Assembly (NCBI GenBank): GCA_036272195.1 | Contig: DATAZE010000019.1 | Coordinates: forward strand, 19,464 to 83,463 | Source: DASXHY01 sp036272195 | GTDB taxonomy: Bacteria; Verrucomicrobiota; Verrucomicrobiia; Limisphaerales; DASXHY01 | Length of the DNA: 64,000 bases | Direction: 5' to 3' | Part shown: positions 18,198 to 26,438 of the stretch, piece by piece | Layout of the letters: the number at the start of each line of letters is the position of its first letter | How positions within the stretch are numbered: position 1 is the first letter of the stretch | The notes under the pieces: generated by a model | What the model saw: only the letters and a program-made list of their open reading frames with translations | Database searches by the model: none | Told to the model about the DNA's origin: nothing | Translations under genes and position numbers: made by a program

Positions 18198-18776
18198 TCA
18201 ATGCCCTTTCACAGTCCCGGTGGAATTTGTTCCGCCCGGACTTTCCGCGCCGCCAACTGCGGCTCTTGGCTGCAAAATGTCCCGCACGGCGATGAGCGGT
18301 TCCCTGGCTGCCTTGGCAGTCTCGGTTCCTTGACCGGTAGGAGCCACGCCCGCGCCGTAGGAATAAACCATCTCGCTGCCGTACCAGCCCTGGAAAAGGG
18401 TGATTCCCAGCACCAGGAAAGCCGCGACCAGATAGGAGGTGTTAATAGTCATTTGTCCGCGATGCCAGATGAGCCAGCGCCATGCCGCCAAAACGACGAG
18501 GCAGCCTCCCAGCACCCAGCCAAGGGTCATGTGCAAGTCCACAAACTGGTCGGTCTCCGGCCCGAGCGAGGCGCGGTCCATGTCCACGTAACCGGCGGCG
18601 ATGGCCAGGGCAGCGCCGACGAGGCTGGCAATCAAAGACCAAAATCCTACCGTGCGAAAAGCCGCGCGTCGCGATTCAGATTTCGACAGCCGCGCGACAA
18701 GGTCCGCGATTACCGATAACAAAATGAATGCGATGGGCAGATGCACCAACGCTGGATGAACGGGCAAAAAATTCAT
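18198..18776 (-). CDS. DUF2231-type four-helix membrane protein
   Basis: A 192-residue inner-membrane protein with about four hydrophobic helices (near residues 10-28, 45-65, 82-102 and 115-135). It has the DUF2231 hallmarks H-P-A-L-V-H-L-P-I-A-F at 7-17 and D-L-H-M-T-L-G-W in the middle; the conserved histidines suggest heme or metal contact in this family. The C-terminus is a soluble tail of about 50 residues. Its stop is 15 bases from that of the convergent sulfatase-like gene. Confidence 0.82.
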   Translation of the reverse strand: MNFLPVHPALVHLPIAFILLSVIADLVARLSKSESRRAAFRTVGFWSLIASLVGAALAIAAGYVDMDRASLGPETDQFVDLHMTLGWVLGGCLVVLAAWRWLIWHRGQMTINTSYLVAAFLVLGITLFQGWYGSEMVYSYGAGVAPTGQGTETAKAAREPLIAVRDILQPRAAVGGAESPGGTNSTGTVKGH

Positions 18777-18942
18777 GGGCCGACCAAAACAAAGTTCCTC
18801 CCTAAGAACGGTCGAATTGTCCGATGGGTCAAATGGGGGAAATCCCTCTGTGGGACGTTCCGCGAGTGAATTTTTTTCGGGGATGCGGAAAGGCGAGGGG
18901 AAAATTATAAGGAAAGCAGAAATTCAGGAATCTGCACAAAAG

Positions 18943-18970
18943 ATGACGCCGATTAACGTCGGCGGCTACG
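18943..18970 (-). repeat. Dispersed 28-bp repeat, copy B
   Basis: ATGACGCCGATTAA then CGTCGGCGGCTACG on the plus strand. It matches copy C at 24 of 28 positions and resembles the reverse complement of copy A. It contains the imperfect palindrome GCCGA-TTAACG-TCGGC. It lies between DUF2231 and the SurA/PpiD-like gene. Confidence 0.55.
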
Positions 18971-18996
18971 TGAGCGTTTCTGTGACTAAAATCCTG

Positions 18997-20652
18997 TTAC
19001 TTTCCGGGCAGAGTTTGAAATGCCGGCAGGGCGCGCAGGGCGGCCGAAGCTTCCCGGTTAAACCACATGTCGAACGCCTCGGCCTCGCGCCGTTGGTGGA
19101 CAACTTTGCTGAACTCCGGCAGCTGCGTCTTCATTTTTGCCTGGTCTACAGGCAGGCGCTCGCGGACGTGCACCACAAAGCCGCCGTCGCGAGTGGGGGT
19201 GAACCCGCTTAGTTTTCCAACCGGCGTGCCGAAAGAGACTTCTTTAAACGTCGTCGGTTCAACCATATCTTCAATCTTTCCCAAGGTTTCCGTATTCAGC
19301 GAAAACGGCGGTACTTCGATCGGGTCGACTCTGGAGGCAGCGGCTACGGTGGAGAAGGTTTTCCCGTGTGCCAACTCGTTGGTGGCCGTTTGGGCAAACA
19401 CGCGCCCGTTCATTTGCGCCAGTCGCATGGCCTGGACGTTTTTATAATCCGCAGTCACACGGCTGTGGATTTCAGCGAGCGGCGGAATGCGGCTGGGAGT
19501 CGATTTATCATACGCAAGAATGTAAACGCCGTCCGTGCCGCGGATGGGCTCTTGTGCGAGCGGTTCCTGCGGCGGAAGGAGATTGAACAATTCGGCGACC
19601 GGGTAGCCCGATCCGAGATGCAGGTCTGAAGGCCCATACTCCTTGTCGAAAGGCTTGGATACTTTGACTTCGAGCCCTTTTTCCCGGGCCAGCGCGTTCA
19701 GGTTCGTCGGATTGAACGCCCCTTTGGCCACTAATTCATTCTGGAACGAAATCGCTTTCGTGTAGGCGTTTGAAAGAGCGGTTTCCTGAATGAACAATTC
19801 GCGAATTTTGGCCCTCGCTTCCTCGGGCGTTTTGCCGAAGCGCATTCCATTGGTGCCGAGCCGGGTAAGGGCTTCTTCAGCCTCCCGGTTCAGGTTGGTG
19901 ACGCCAATCTTTTGCTCTGCCTCCGACAGGAGATTGGTCACGTTAAACAGGACATAGCTAACCTGCATCTGTTCCGGCTCGCGGTACTCCGCTTGTTGGT
20001 TGGTGTAAAACTGTGCCAGCGATTCCGGCGTCGGCTCCGGGATTTTGTCGAGATAATTTGACGCAGTGAAGAAAACGGCGTCGGCTGCGAGTTCCTGGTA
20101 TTCGTGCACGTAAAGAGATTGAATCTCCGCCGGCGTTACGAGTTGGCCGTTCACTCCCACCACAGATGCCAATTGTTGAATGGAAAGATAATGTTCCAAA
20201 AAGCGCTGAAAATCTTCTGCCGTGATGCCGTGCGGCTTAAGTTGCTCGAGGAGCGCGTCGAGCGGGATGGCCTGCCCGTTGCCGAATTGGCGCAAGATGA
20301 TGTTCGCGAACTGCGCCACCGTGTCGTTATCGGTATGGATGTTGTATTGCTCCAGCCTTTGAATCAGGAACAGGCGATAATAGGCCTCACGATTCAGGTC
20401 AAAATTGGAATGTGCCGCGTTATCCGGCCATTCGTGCGTTCGCACCAGGTATTGCAGAGTCGCTTCGCTTTCGGCGTTCCGGAATTCTGTTTCCGTGATC
20501 ACGTGGCCTTCGAGCGTGCCGAAGTTTCCCGACGACCGCTGGCCGTTGCCTGATTTGCCAAGTTGGTTCTGCCAGGTGATCATGCCGATTACCATCACGG
20601 CGATGATGACGAACCAGAGCCATGATTGATGCTTACGAATGGTTCCAAACAT
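18997..20652 (-). CDS. SurA/PpiD-like membrane-anchored folding factor
   Basis: A 551-residue protein starting at ATG 20652 (M-F-G-T-I-R-K-H-Q-S-W), with a signal-anchor helix at about 11-26 and the rest in the periplasm. The N-terminal part has the SurA_N-like helical pattern (Y-R-L-F-L-I-Q-R-L-E-Q-Y-N-I, L-R-Q-F-G-N-G-Q-A-I). The middle contains Y-R-E-P-E-Q-M-Q-V-S-Y-V-L-F, where PpiD proteins enter the parvulin domain, and a later segment D-G-V-Y-I-L-A-Y. A canonical parvulin active site is not obvious to me, so chaperone activity without isomerase activity is possible. The likely role is outer-membrane protein folding. Single gene. Confidence 0.75.
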   Translation of the reverse strand: MFGTIRKHQSWLWFVIIAVMVIGMITWQNQLGKSGNGQRSSGNFGTLEGHVITETEFRNAESEATLQYLVRTHEWPDNAAHSNFDLNREAYYRLFLIQRLEQYNIHTDNDTVAQFANIILRQFGNGQAIPLDALLEQLKPHGITAEDFQRFLEHYLSIQQLASVVGVNGQLVTPAEIQSLYVHEYQELAADAVFFTASNYLDKIPEPTPESLAQFYTNQQAEYREPEQMQVSYVLFNVTNLLSEAEQKIGVTNLNREAEEALTRLGTNGMRFGKTPEEARAKIRELFIQETALSNAYTKAISFQNELVAKGAFNPTNLNALAREKGLEVKVSKPFDKEYGPSDLHLGSGYPVAELFNLLPPQEPLAQEPIRGTDGVYILAYDKSTPSRIPPLAEIHSRVTADYKNVQAMRLAQMNGRVFAQTATNELAHGKTFSTVAAASRVDPIEVPPFSLNTETLGKIEDMVEPTTFKEVSFGTPVGKLSGFTPTRDGGFVVHVRERLPVDQAKMKTQLPEFSKVVHQRREAEAFDMWFNREASAALRALPAFQTLPGK

Positions 20653-20812
20653 AATATAAAGGGGTCGCAAGCTACCCGGCTTCGACCATTGCGGTCAAAC
20701 GCAAAAATTGCGCAAATTGTGCGGCAAGTGAGCGCGGTTGTTTCGGAGCCGAGCCGTCCCTGGACGATCAACGTGGTTATTTCCGCGGGTCACTGTCATA
20801 GTTGGCCTTCTG

Positions 20813-20880
20813 TTTGTAGTTCCGTATTCACACTGCGGGGGTAAAAATTGCGTCGAACCGCCTAAAGGCTGAACTACAAA
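20813..20880. repeat. Inverted repeat TTTGTAGTTC / GAACTACAAA
   Basis: Perfect 10-bp arms at 20813-20822 and 20871-20880 enclose 48 bases that contain the small palindrome GCCT-AA-AGGC. A single half (GGAACTACAAAC) recurs near 39070. It resembles small miniature elements in intergenic DNA. The whole gap between the two flanking genes (20653-20966) has nothing else I can name. Confidence 0.45.
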
Positions 20881-20966
20881 TGGGGCAGCGTCCAGATAGG
20901 GCCGGTCATTATTTTTCGGCCAGTTGCCGCTTGCCACCTTTGGTGGTTTTTGCCACGCTGACGCCC

Positions 20967-21344
20967 ATGTTGAAGAAAATTTTGCCGTTTTTGCTATTAC
21001 CGCTGCTGGCAGGTTGCGCGACTGAAATCACCAACCTGACGCCTCGCCAGCAAACACGTAATCCCAATAACCTCTACCCCGTGGAAGTAGCGTTTAGCTC
21101 GCACCAGCAAAATGTGCGCTGGGACACCGTCAAACCGACCGTGATTGTCAACGGCCAGCCTTTCGAAATGCATCCGACCCAATTGATGACCAATCGCTGG
21201 GAAGGCCTCGTGCCCGCACCCTCCGGAGCCTCCGCAGTCAAGTATCATTACCGTGTCGATTTCAACGTCAATGGCTTCGGCAAAGTGAGCGCCGAAAACG
21301 CCGTGTCGCCTGATTTCATGCTGAAAATTCTCGATCAGCAATAG
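20967..21344 (+). CDS. Small outer-membrane-type lipoprotein
   Basis: A 125-residue lipoprotein. ATG 20967 begins M-L-K-K-I-L-P-F-L-L-L-P-L-L-A-G-C, with a textbook lipobox L-A-G-C at residue 17. The mature part (about 108 residues) is rich in strands (Y-P-V-E-V-A-F, P-T-V-I-V-N-G, Y-H-Y-R-V-D-F-N-V-N-G), which suggests a single beta-sandwich. I do not recognise the family. A strong terminator follows, so it is a monocistron or the end of a transcript. Confidence 0.75.
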   Translation: MLKKILPFLLLPLLAGCATEITNLTPRQQTRNPNNLYPVEVAFSSHQQNVRWDTVKPTVIVNGQPFEMHPTQLMTNRWEGLVPAPSGASAVKYHYRVDFNVNGFGKVSAENAVSPDFMLKILDQQ

Positions 21345-21369
21345 GCTGACGTCATTCTCTTGAATTTCG

Positions 21370-21400
21370 AAGCCGCGTTTGAAAAAACGCGGCTTTTTTA
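21370..21400 (+). terminator. Rho-independent terminator
   Basis: A perfect 11-bp stem, AAGCCGCGTTT at 21370-21380 with AAACGCGGCTT at 21385-21395, with loop GAAA, followed by TTTTTA. It lies 25 bases after the small lipoprotein gene and is the clearest intrinsic terminator in the window. Confidence 0.92.
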
Positions 21401-21559
21401 TTTTCAAGCGGGAGAGGTAAGAGAAAAGTTCCAAACTCCAAGGACTGGGTATGAGCTAATATTGTTACCTATGTTCTGACTGCACCTTCTGGAACTTGGA
21501 ACTTTCTATTCCACCTCCTTCCTCGACAAATCGCTTTCCCCGCGCAACACTCCGGCGCG

Positions 21560-22168
21560 ATGGCGACCGAATCCGATTCACCATTCGACCAGCTTTTGAA
21601 GGAATACAGCCTGGTCTTTCGCGAGTTTGACGACCTTACGCTCGCGCGCTGGCTCGCGCAAACCCTCGGCCAGCTCCAAGGCAAAGTGTGGCGCAGCACG
21701 CATCCGTTGCTCGGCGCGTATCGGCTCGGAGCGCAAATCGGCCATGAGCGGCAGATTTGGTTCAAACGCCTCGCCACTCCACCGCCGGCCTATCTCGAAT
21801 CGCACTGCTGCCGCGCGCCTACGTTGCCGTTGCTGACGCGGGACGTGCGCGAGACGGGCCTGATTTGCCAGCATTGCAGTGACACGCTTGTTCCCTTCGA
21901 TGAAATCCCGGAAGCGGTTCGAGGCGAACTGGACCATTGGGCATTGCAATACGCCCCCATCCACGCCGTCGCGCATTGGGATGATCGCCAGCGCAAGAGC
22001 GCGGGTAATTTTGACCGCGCCTTTGAGCAAGCCGCGCGGGAAGCCGAGGCACTGCTTATCCGTGCCGGCGGCCAGCTTGCGCCGAAATTGTTGGAATTTT
22101 ATCCCGCCATCGTCTGGGAAGACCAGGACGAATGCCTGGAAGTGCGCCCGGAGGACATTCTTATTTAG
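21560..22168 (+). CDS. Unknown protein with a CC...CxxC putative zinc site
   Basis: A 202-residue cytoplasmic protein with no signal or membrane segment. Residues 76-112 contain H-C-C-R-A-P, then after about 19 residues C-Q-H-C-S, a plausible zinc-binding site. The flanks are helical and charged (L-L-K-E-Y-S-L-V-F-R-E-F-D-D-L-T-L-A-R-W-L at the start; A-R-E-A-E-A-L-L-I-R near the end). I do not recognise the family. Composition and codon use match the neighbours. It ends just before an AT-rich inverted repeat. Confidence 0.65.
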   Translation: MATESDSPFDQLLKEYSLVFREFDDLTLARWLAQTLGQLQGKVWRSTHPLLGAYRLGAQIGHERQIWFKRLATPPPAYLESHCCRAPTLPLLTRDVRETGLICQHCSDTLVPFDEIPEAVRGELDHWALQYAPIHAVAHWDDRQRKSAGNFDRAFEQAAREAEALLIRAGGQLAPKLLEFYPAIVWEDQDECLEVRPEDILI

Positions 22169-22182
22169 GATTTTGGATTTTG

Positions 22183-22246
22183 AATTTACGATTTAAGATA
22201 AGCGCGTGAGCAACGGCTCCGGCTCGTAAATCATAAATCGTAAATT
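22183..22246. repeat. AT-rich inverted repeat, possible terminator
   Basis: AATTTACGATTTA at 22183-22195 and TAAATCGTAAATT at 22234-22246 are perfect 13-bp inverted arms, with a 38-base loop containing a GC-rich block. It fills the gap between two same-direction genes and ends six bases before the next start. It may end transcription or be a dispersed repeat. Confidence 0.5.
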
Positions 22247-22251
22247 AGAGA

Positions 22252-22977
22252 ATGAAATGGTTTTTCAAATGGGCTTTCCGAATCGTCGTGCTGTGCATCG
22301 TCTTGGTGGTGCTGCTGCTCGTGTTCAAGGACTCGATTCTACGGATGGTGGCCGAGCACCAGATTCGCGCCGAGACGGGGATGGATGTGAAAATTGGGCG
22401 ATTTTCTTCCGGACTGTTCTCGCCTGTGATCACGATTGAAAACCTCAAGCTCTACAATACGCCTGAATTTGGCGGCACGGAGTTTCTCATCATACCCGAA
22501 CTGCACGTCGAATTTGACGCCGACGCGCTGGCGCAACAAAAAGTGCGGATTAAATTAATGCGTTTCAATCTTAGTGAACTAGACGTTGTGAAAAACCAGG
22601 CCGGCCAAACCAATCTCGTGACGATGCTGGCCAAAATGCCCAAGGGGAAAATTGCGCCGCATGGCGTCCATGTGGGTGGAAAAAAATTCGAGTTTGAAAG
22701 CATCGACGTGCTCAATCTTTCCCTCGGTCGCACTCGCTTTATCGATTTAAAAAATCACAACAACGATCGTGAAGTCGCCATCAATATGGACAACCAGGTG
22801 TTTAACAATGTTAAAACAGAGGGCGACGTTTATGGCATTATGCTGCTGATTTGGCTGCGCAGCGGCGGCGCTTCCTTCATCAAACCCGGCGACATAGCCA
22901 ATGATTTCCTGAATCGAAAGCCACACGGTATACACAAGCAAATTGAGCGGCCTGCTTCACCGGCGAAGACGAATTGA
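22252..22977 (+). CDS. AsmA-like N-terminal membrane-anchored protein
   Basis: A 241-residue protein with an N-terminal transmembrane helix (about 8-26, V-V-L-C-I-V-L-V-V-L-L-L-V-F) and a periplasmic body. The start of the body resembles AsmA-family entry blocks (R-A-E-T-G-M-D-V-K-I-G-R-F, P-V-I-T-I-E-N-L-K-L-Y-N), followed by strand-rich L-H-V-E-F-D-A-D-A-L and I-K-L-M-R-F-N-L-S-E-L. AsmA proteins are normally far longer, so this is a short relative or a truncated one with an intact frame. A role at the envelope is inferred. Confidence 0.6.
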   Translation: MKWFFKWAFRIVVLCIVLVVLLLVFKDSILRMVAEHQIRAETGMDVKIGRFSSGLFSPVITIENLKLYNTPEFGGTEFLIIPELHVEFDADALAQQKVRIKLMRFNLSELDVVKNQAGQTNLVTMLAKMPKGKIAPHGVHVGGKKFEFESIDVLNLSLGRTRFIDLKNHNNDREVAINMDNQVFNNVKTEGDVYGIMLLIWLRSGGASFIKPGDIANDFLNRKPHGIHKQIERPASPAKTN

Positions 22978-23141
22978 TTTCTTCCGGGAAGACATGGTCG
23001 GTGGCGGATTGCTCCGGAGGTGCAAAGGAAATTAGCTAGGGACAGCGACCGCTGGCATGGTACTGTATCCGGTCTATCTCCAAAGCACGATCAGTCCATT
23101 TTCCGCTTTTTTACCTGCGAATCCGGGCTTAGGTTCTGCGG

Positions 23142-24893
23142 ATGGATAAAGATCAGGTTGCGGAAATTCTCGTCGGCATCGGGACGTTGCTGGAATTGAA
23201 GGGTGAAAATCCCTTTAAAACGCGCGCTTATTTCAATGCCGCACGCGCCCTCGAAGCCATTAATGAGCCGCTTGCCAAACTCGTCGCCGAAAATCGGCTT
23301 GGCGAAATCAATGGCGTTGGCGAGGCGCTTCAGAAAAAAATCACTGAACTGGTCACGACCGGCAAGCTGGTTTATTACGAAGATTTAAAAGCCTCCGTCC
23401 CGCCCGGCCTGCTCGCGATGATGGACATTCCTGGAGTCGGTCCAAAAAAAATCAAGGTGCTGCACGATGAATTGGGCATCGCCAGCGTGGAGGAATTGGA
23501 AAAGGCCTGCCAGGATGGCCGCGTCGCGAAACTCAAAGGTTTCGGTGAGAAGACCGCGGTGAACATTTGCGAAGGCATCAATCGCCGGCGCTCGTATGCC
23601 TCGAAACATCTTCTGGACGATGCGTTGCTGGCCGCCGAATCCGTGCTCGATGATTTGCGTTCGCATCCCGACGTGATCCGGTCCAGCGAGGCCGGCAGTT
23701 TGCGTCGCCGCAAGGAAATCATCGGCGACATCGACCTGCTGGTTTCATCGAAAGATCCGGCGAGCGTGATTGATTTTTTCACGCGCCGGCCTGGCATTTT
23801 GAACGTGATTGCCAAAGGTGACACCAAGGCCAGCGTGTTGCTCGAAGGAGGCATTCAGTCCGATCTGCGCGTGGTAAGCGACGCCGAGTTTCCGTTTGCG
23901 CTGATGTATTTCACGGGCAACAAGGAGCATAATATCGTGATGCGCCAGCGCGCGATTCAACGCGGCTTGCGGCTCAACGAATACGGACTGTTTCGCTCGA
24001 AGGAGGAAACGCGCGACCCGAAGTTGCTGGTCAAATGCAGCACGGAGGAGGAAATTTTCCAGCAGCTTGGCCTGAATTACGTTCCGCCCGAATGCCGTGA
24101 AGACACGGGAGAATTCGCGCTGGCGGAGAAGGAGCCGTTCCCGCGCCTGATCCAATGGAACGATTTGAAAGGTTCACTGCACAATCATTCGACGTGGAGC
24201 GACGGCCGCATGACCATCGAGCAAATCGCGAAGGCCATGCGCGAACTGGGCTTGTCGTATTGGGCCATCACCGACCACTCCAAATCCTCGGTGCAGGCCA
24301 ATGGTCTTGACACCACGCGCCTGCGGCAGCAGCTCAAGGAAATCAAGGCCATCAATCAGCAATTGGCGGACGAAGGGATTGATTTCCGCCTGCTCACTGG
24401 CACGGAGGTAGATATTTTAGCCGAGGGTAAATTGGATTTTCCGGACGACCTGCTTTCGGATCTGGATGTGGTTGTCGCGAGCGCGCATCAACGGCTGGCT
24501 TTGGATGAAGTGCAAAATACGAAACGCATTATTCGCGCGGCGGAAAATAAATACGTTCACATCCTCGGCCATCTCACGGGGCGGCTATTGCTCGAACGCG
24601 ACTCGCAAAAAATGAATGTGCACGAAGTCATCGATGCCTGCGCGGCCACTGGCACGTGGATCGAACTCAATGCCACTCCCGACCGGCTCGATATGGACTG
24701 GCGTCATTGGCAATACGCCAAAAGCAAAGGCGTGAAGTGCGTTATCAATTGCGACGCGCATCGTTTCGAACACGCGGGCTATCTGCGGCTCGGTGCGGAC
24801 GTTGCGCGCAAAGGCTGGCTGACGAAGGCGGATGTGATGAATACCTTGCCGCTGCCGAAGCTGCTGAAGGAATTGAAGAAAAAGCGGAGTTAA
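23142..24893 (+). CDS. polX: DNA polymerase X family protein with PHP domain
   Basis: A 583-residue bacterial PolX, combining gap-filling polymerase and 3'-5' exonuclease, for DNA repair. It has an N-terminal helix-hairpin-helix lyase-like domain (E-I-N-G-V-G-E-A-L near 55-63, I-P-G-V-G-P-K-K near 96-103), a nucleotidyltransferase core with G185-S-L-R-R and G-D196-I-D198-L-L plus a third carboxylate at D241-L-R-V-V, and a C-terminal PHP domain opening G-S-L-H347-N-H349-S-T-W-S-D354, then I-T-D-H and later N-C-D-A-H-R. Length and domain order are standard. Confidence 0.95.
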   Translation: MDKDQVAEILVGIGTLLELKGENPFKTRAYFNAARALEAINEPLAKLVAENRLGEINGVGEALQKKITELVTTGKLVYYEDLKASVPPGLLAMMDIPGVGPKKIKVLHDELGIASVEELEKACQDGRVAKLKGFGEKTAVNICEGINRRRSYASKHLLDDALLAAESVLDDLRSHPDVIRSSEAGSLRRRKEIIGDIDLLVSSKDPASVIDFFTRRPGILNVIAKGDTKASVLLEGGIQSDLRVVSDAEFPFALMYFTGNKEHNIVMRQRAIQRGLRLNEYGLFRSKEETRDPKLLVKCSTEEEIFQQLGLNYVPPECREDTGEFALAEKEPFPRLIQWNDLKGSLHNHSTWSDGRMTIEQIAKAMRELGLSYWAITDHSKSSVQANGLDTTRLRQQLKEIKAINQQLADEGIDFRLLTGTEVDILAEGKLDFPDDLLSDLDVVVASAHQRLALDEVQNTKRIIRAAENKYVHILGHLTGRLLLERDSQKMNVHEVIDACAATGTWIELNATPDRLDMDWRHWQYAKSKGVKCVINCDAHRFEHAGYLRLGADVARKGWLTKADVMNTLPLPKLLKELKKKRS

Positions 24894-24914
24894 AACGTAG
24901 TCGTGCACGTGAGC

Positions 24915-24942
24915 ATGACGCCGATTGATGTCAGTGGCTACG
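24915..24942 (-). repeat. Dispersed 28-bp repeat, copy C
   Basis: ATGACGCCGATTGA then TGTCAGTGGCTACG on the plus strand, 24 of 28 identical to copy B. It occupies most of the short gap between the convergent polX and alcohol dehydrogenase genes. Confidence 0.55.
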
Positions 24943-24948
24943 AATGGG

Positions 24949-26103
24949 TTAAAGCGCGCGCTGCAAAATTTCTCCTAATTCAGCCTCAGTGAGTTTGATT
25001 GGATTTGCTTTCATGCTGCTGGCGTTCATCGCGTTTTTCACGATTTCACCGACGTGCTCTGGTTTGATCCCGTGCGCGCCGAGGCGGGGGATTTTGAAGT
25101 CGCTTACCAATTGCCGAATCCATTCGATGCCTACATATGCGGTGGCGCGATTGTTCCCGGTGAGCAATTGCGCGATATGATTATAACGTCCAACCGCGAG
25201 GCTTTCGTTGTCGCGTGCGCGCAAAGCGCGCTGGTTCATTTCCATCACGTCCGCCAATAACGCAGCGCAAATTTCTCCGTGGGGCGCGGAAAACATCCCG
25301 CCGATGGGGCCGGCGAAACCGTGCACGGCGCCGAGTCCTGCGTTCGCGAGGGCCATTCCGCCAAAAAGGCTTGCCGCGGCCATATCCGCACGAGCGTTTG
25401 GATTCTGGCCGTTTTCGACGGCATGCCGAAATGATCGTGCCACGAGCCGTATGCCCTCGCGGCAGAGCGCGTCGGTCATCGGGTTGGCGCGCAGGCAAAC
25501 ATACGGCTCGATCAACTGCGTGAGCGCGTCCAGACCAGTGTTCGCCGTAATGCCTGGGGGAAGATCGTAGGTGAGTTCCGGGTCCACCAAGGCAATCGCC
25601 GGCAACATGTGCGGGCTGCGCAAGCTAACTTTGAGGCGATGCTCCGACGAGGCGAGGACGGCGTTGCGCGTGACCTCGGAACCGGTGCCGGCAGTGGTGG
25701 GAATGGCCATGAACCGCGCCGGATGTTTCGTGAGCGCCTTACCCTGGCCGATGATTTCGAGGTAGTCGAGCACGTCGCCGTCATTGGTCAGCATCGCGGC
25801 TATGGCTTTGCCGGCATCGAGGACGCTGCCGCCGCCGATGCCAATTACCCAATCGCATTTTTCATTTTTGGCGAGCGCAACGCCATCGCGGATGGTCTGA
25901 ATCTTGGGTTCACCGGAGACTGGGAACGTGACGCCATCCATTTGGTTGGCGCGAAGGATTTTCAGGAGTGGTTCCGTGCGTTGGGCGTTTTTTCCGGTTA
26001 CCACTAAAGGACGTTGACCGGCACTCTTGATAGTGGGGCCGGCCTCGCGCAATTTTCCTGCCCCGAAAATGATCGTGGTCGCGGTGGCGAACTCGAATTG
26101 CAT
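24949..26103 (-). CDS. Iron-containing alcohol dehydrogenase family oxidoreductase
   Basis: A 384-residue group III (Fe-ADH) dehydrogenase starting at ATG 26103 (M-Q-F-E-F-A-T-A-T-T-I-I-F-G-A-G). The NAD(P)-binding block I-G-G-G-S-V-L-D-A-G-K is near 95-105, T-A-G-T-G-S-E-V-T near 140, and the metal-ligand region contains G-A-V-H-G-F-A-G with a second histidine at A-P-H-G-E. The substrate is not predictable; maleylacetate-reductase-like and lactaldehyde-type relatives exist. The start overlaps the stop of the upstream ABM gene by one base (TGATG), so the two are coupled and may act in one catabolic step. Confidence 0.9.
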   Translation of the reverse strand: MQFEFATATTIIFGAGKLREAGPTIKSAGQRPLVVTGKNAQRTEPLLKILRANQMDGVTFPVSGEPKIQTIRDGVALAKNEKCDWVIGIGGGSVLDAGKAIAAMLTNDGDVLDYLEIIGQGKALTKHPARFMAIPTTAGTGSEVTRNAVLASSEHRLKVSLRSPHMLPAIALVDPELTYDLPPGITANTGLDALTQLIEPYVCLRANPMTDALCREGIRLVARSFRHAVENGQNPNARADMAAASLFGGMALANAGLGAVHGFAGPIGGMFSAPHGEICAALLADVMEMNQRALRARDNESLAVGRYNHIAQLLTGNNRATAYVGIEWIRQLVSDFKIPRLGAHGIKPEHVGEIVKNAMNASSMKANPIKLTEAELGEILQRAL

Positions 26104-26408
26104 CACCAGCCCTTGTCCTCGGGGAAAATATTTATGAACGTTACGCGGCTGCGCGGCGCGGCCATCATCGGCTCCGCCGCATCGCGCCACACCTGGTAAT
26201 GTTTCGTCTCCTTGTGCGCTGCGTTCGCCTCCGGCGTGCGATACACTTCCGCGAGGGCGAACCGCGTGGGGTCGTCTTGTTGCTGGGTGAAATCAAAACG
26301 CGCTATTCCCGGTTCTTTCACGCTCGCGCGCGCATTGGCGATGGTCGCCTGTTTGAACGCTTCGATGAATTCCGGCTTAACTTGAATTTGGATATGGATG
26401 ACGAGCAT
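26103..26408 (-). CDS. ABM-family (antibiotic biosynthesis monooxygenase) small enzyme
   Basis: A 101-residue single-domain protein of the dimeric alpha-beta barrel ABM superfamily: M-L-V-I-H-I-Q-I-Q-V-K-P at the start, E-P-G-I-A-R-F-D-F in the middle, then F-A-L-A-E-V-Y and A-H-K-E-T-K-H-Y, and the terminal strand V-T-F-I-N-I. Relatives are cofactor-free quinol monooxygenases or aldol-product isomerases such as LsrG. It is coupled to the Fe-ADH gene by a one-base stop/start overlap. Confidence 0.85.
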   Translation of the reverse strand: MLVIHIQIQVKPEFIEAFKQATIANARASVKEPGIARFDFTQQQDDPTRFALAEVYRTPEANAAHKETKHYQVWRDAAEPMMAAPRSRVTFINIFPEDKGW

Positions 26409-26438
26409 GAGATTTTTTCGACAATTTTACGCAGCGGT

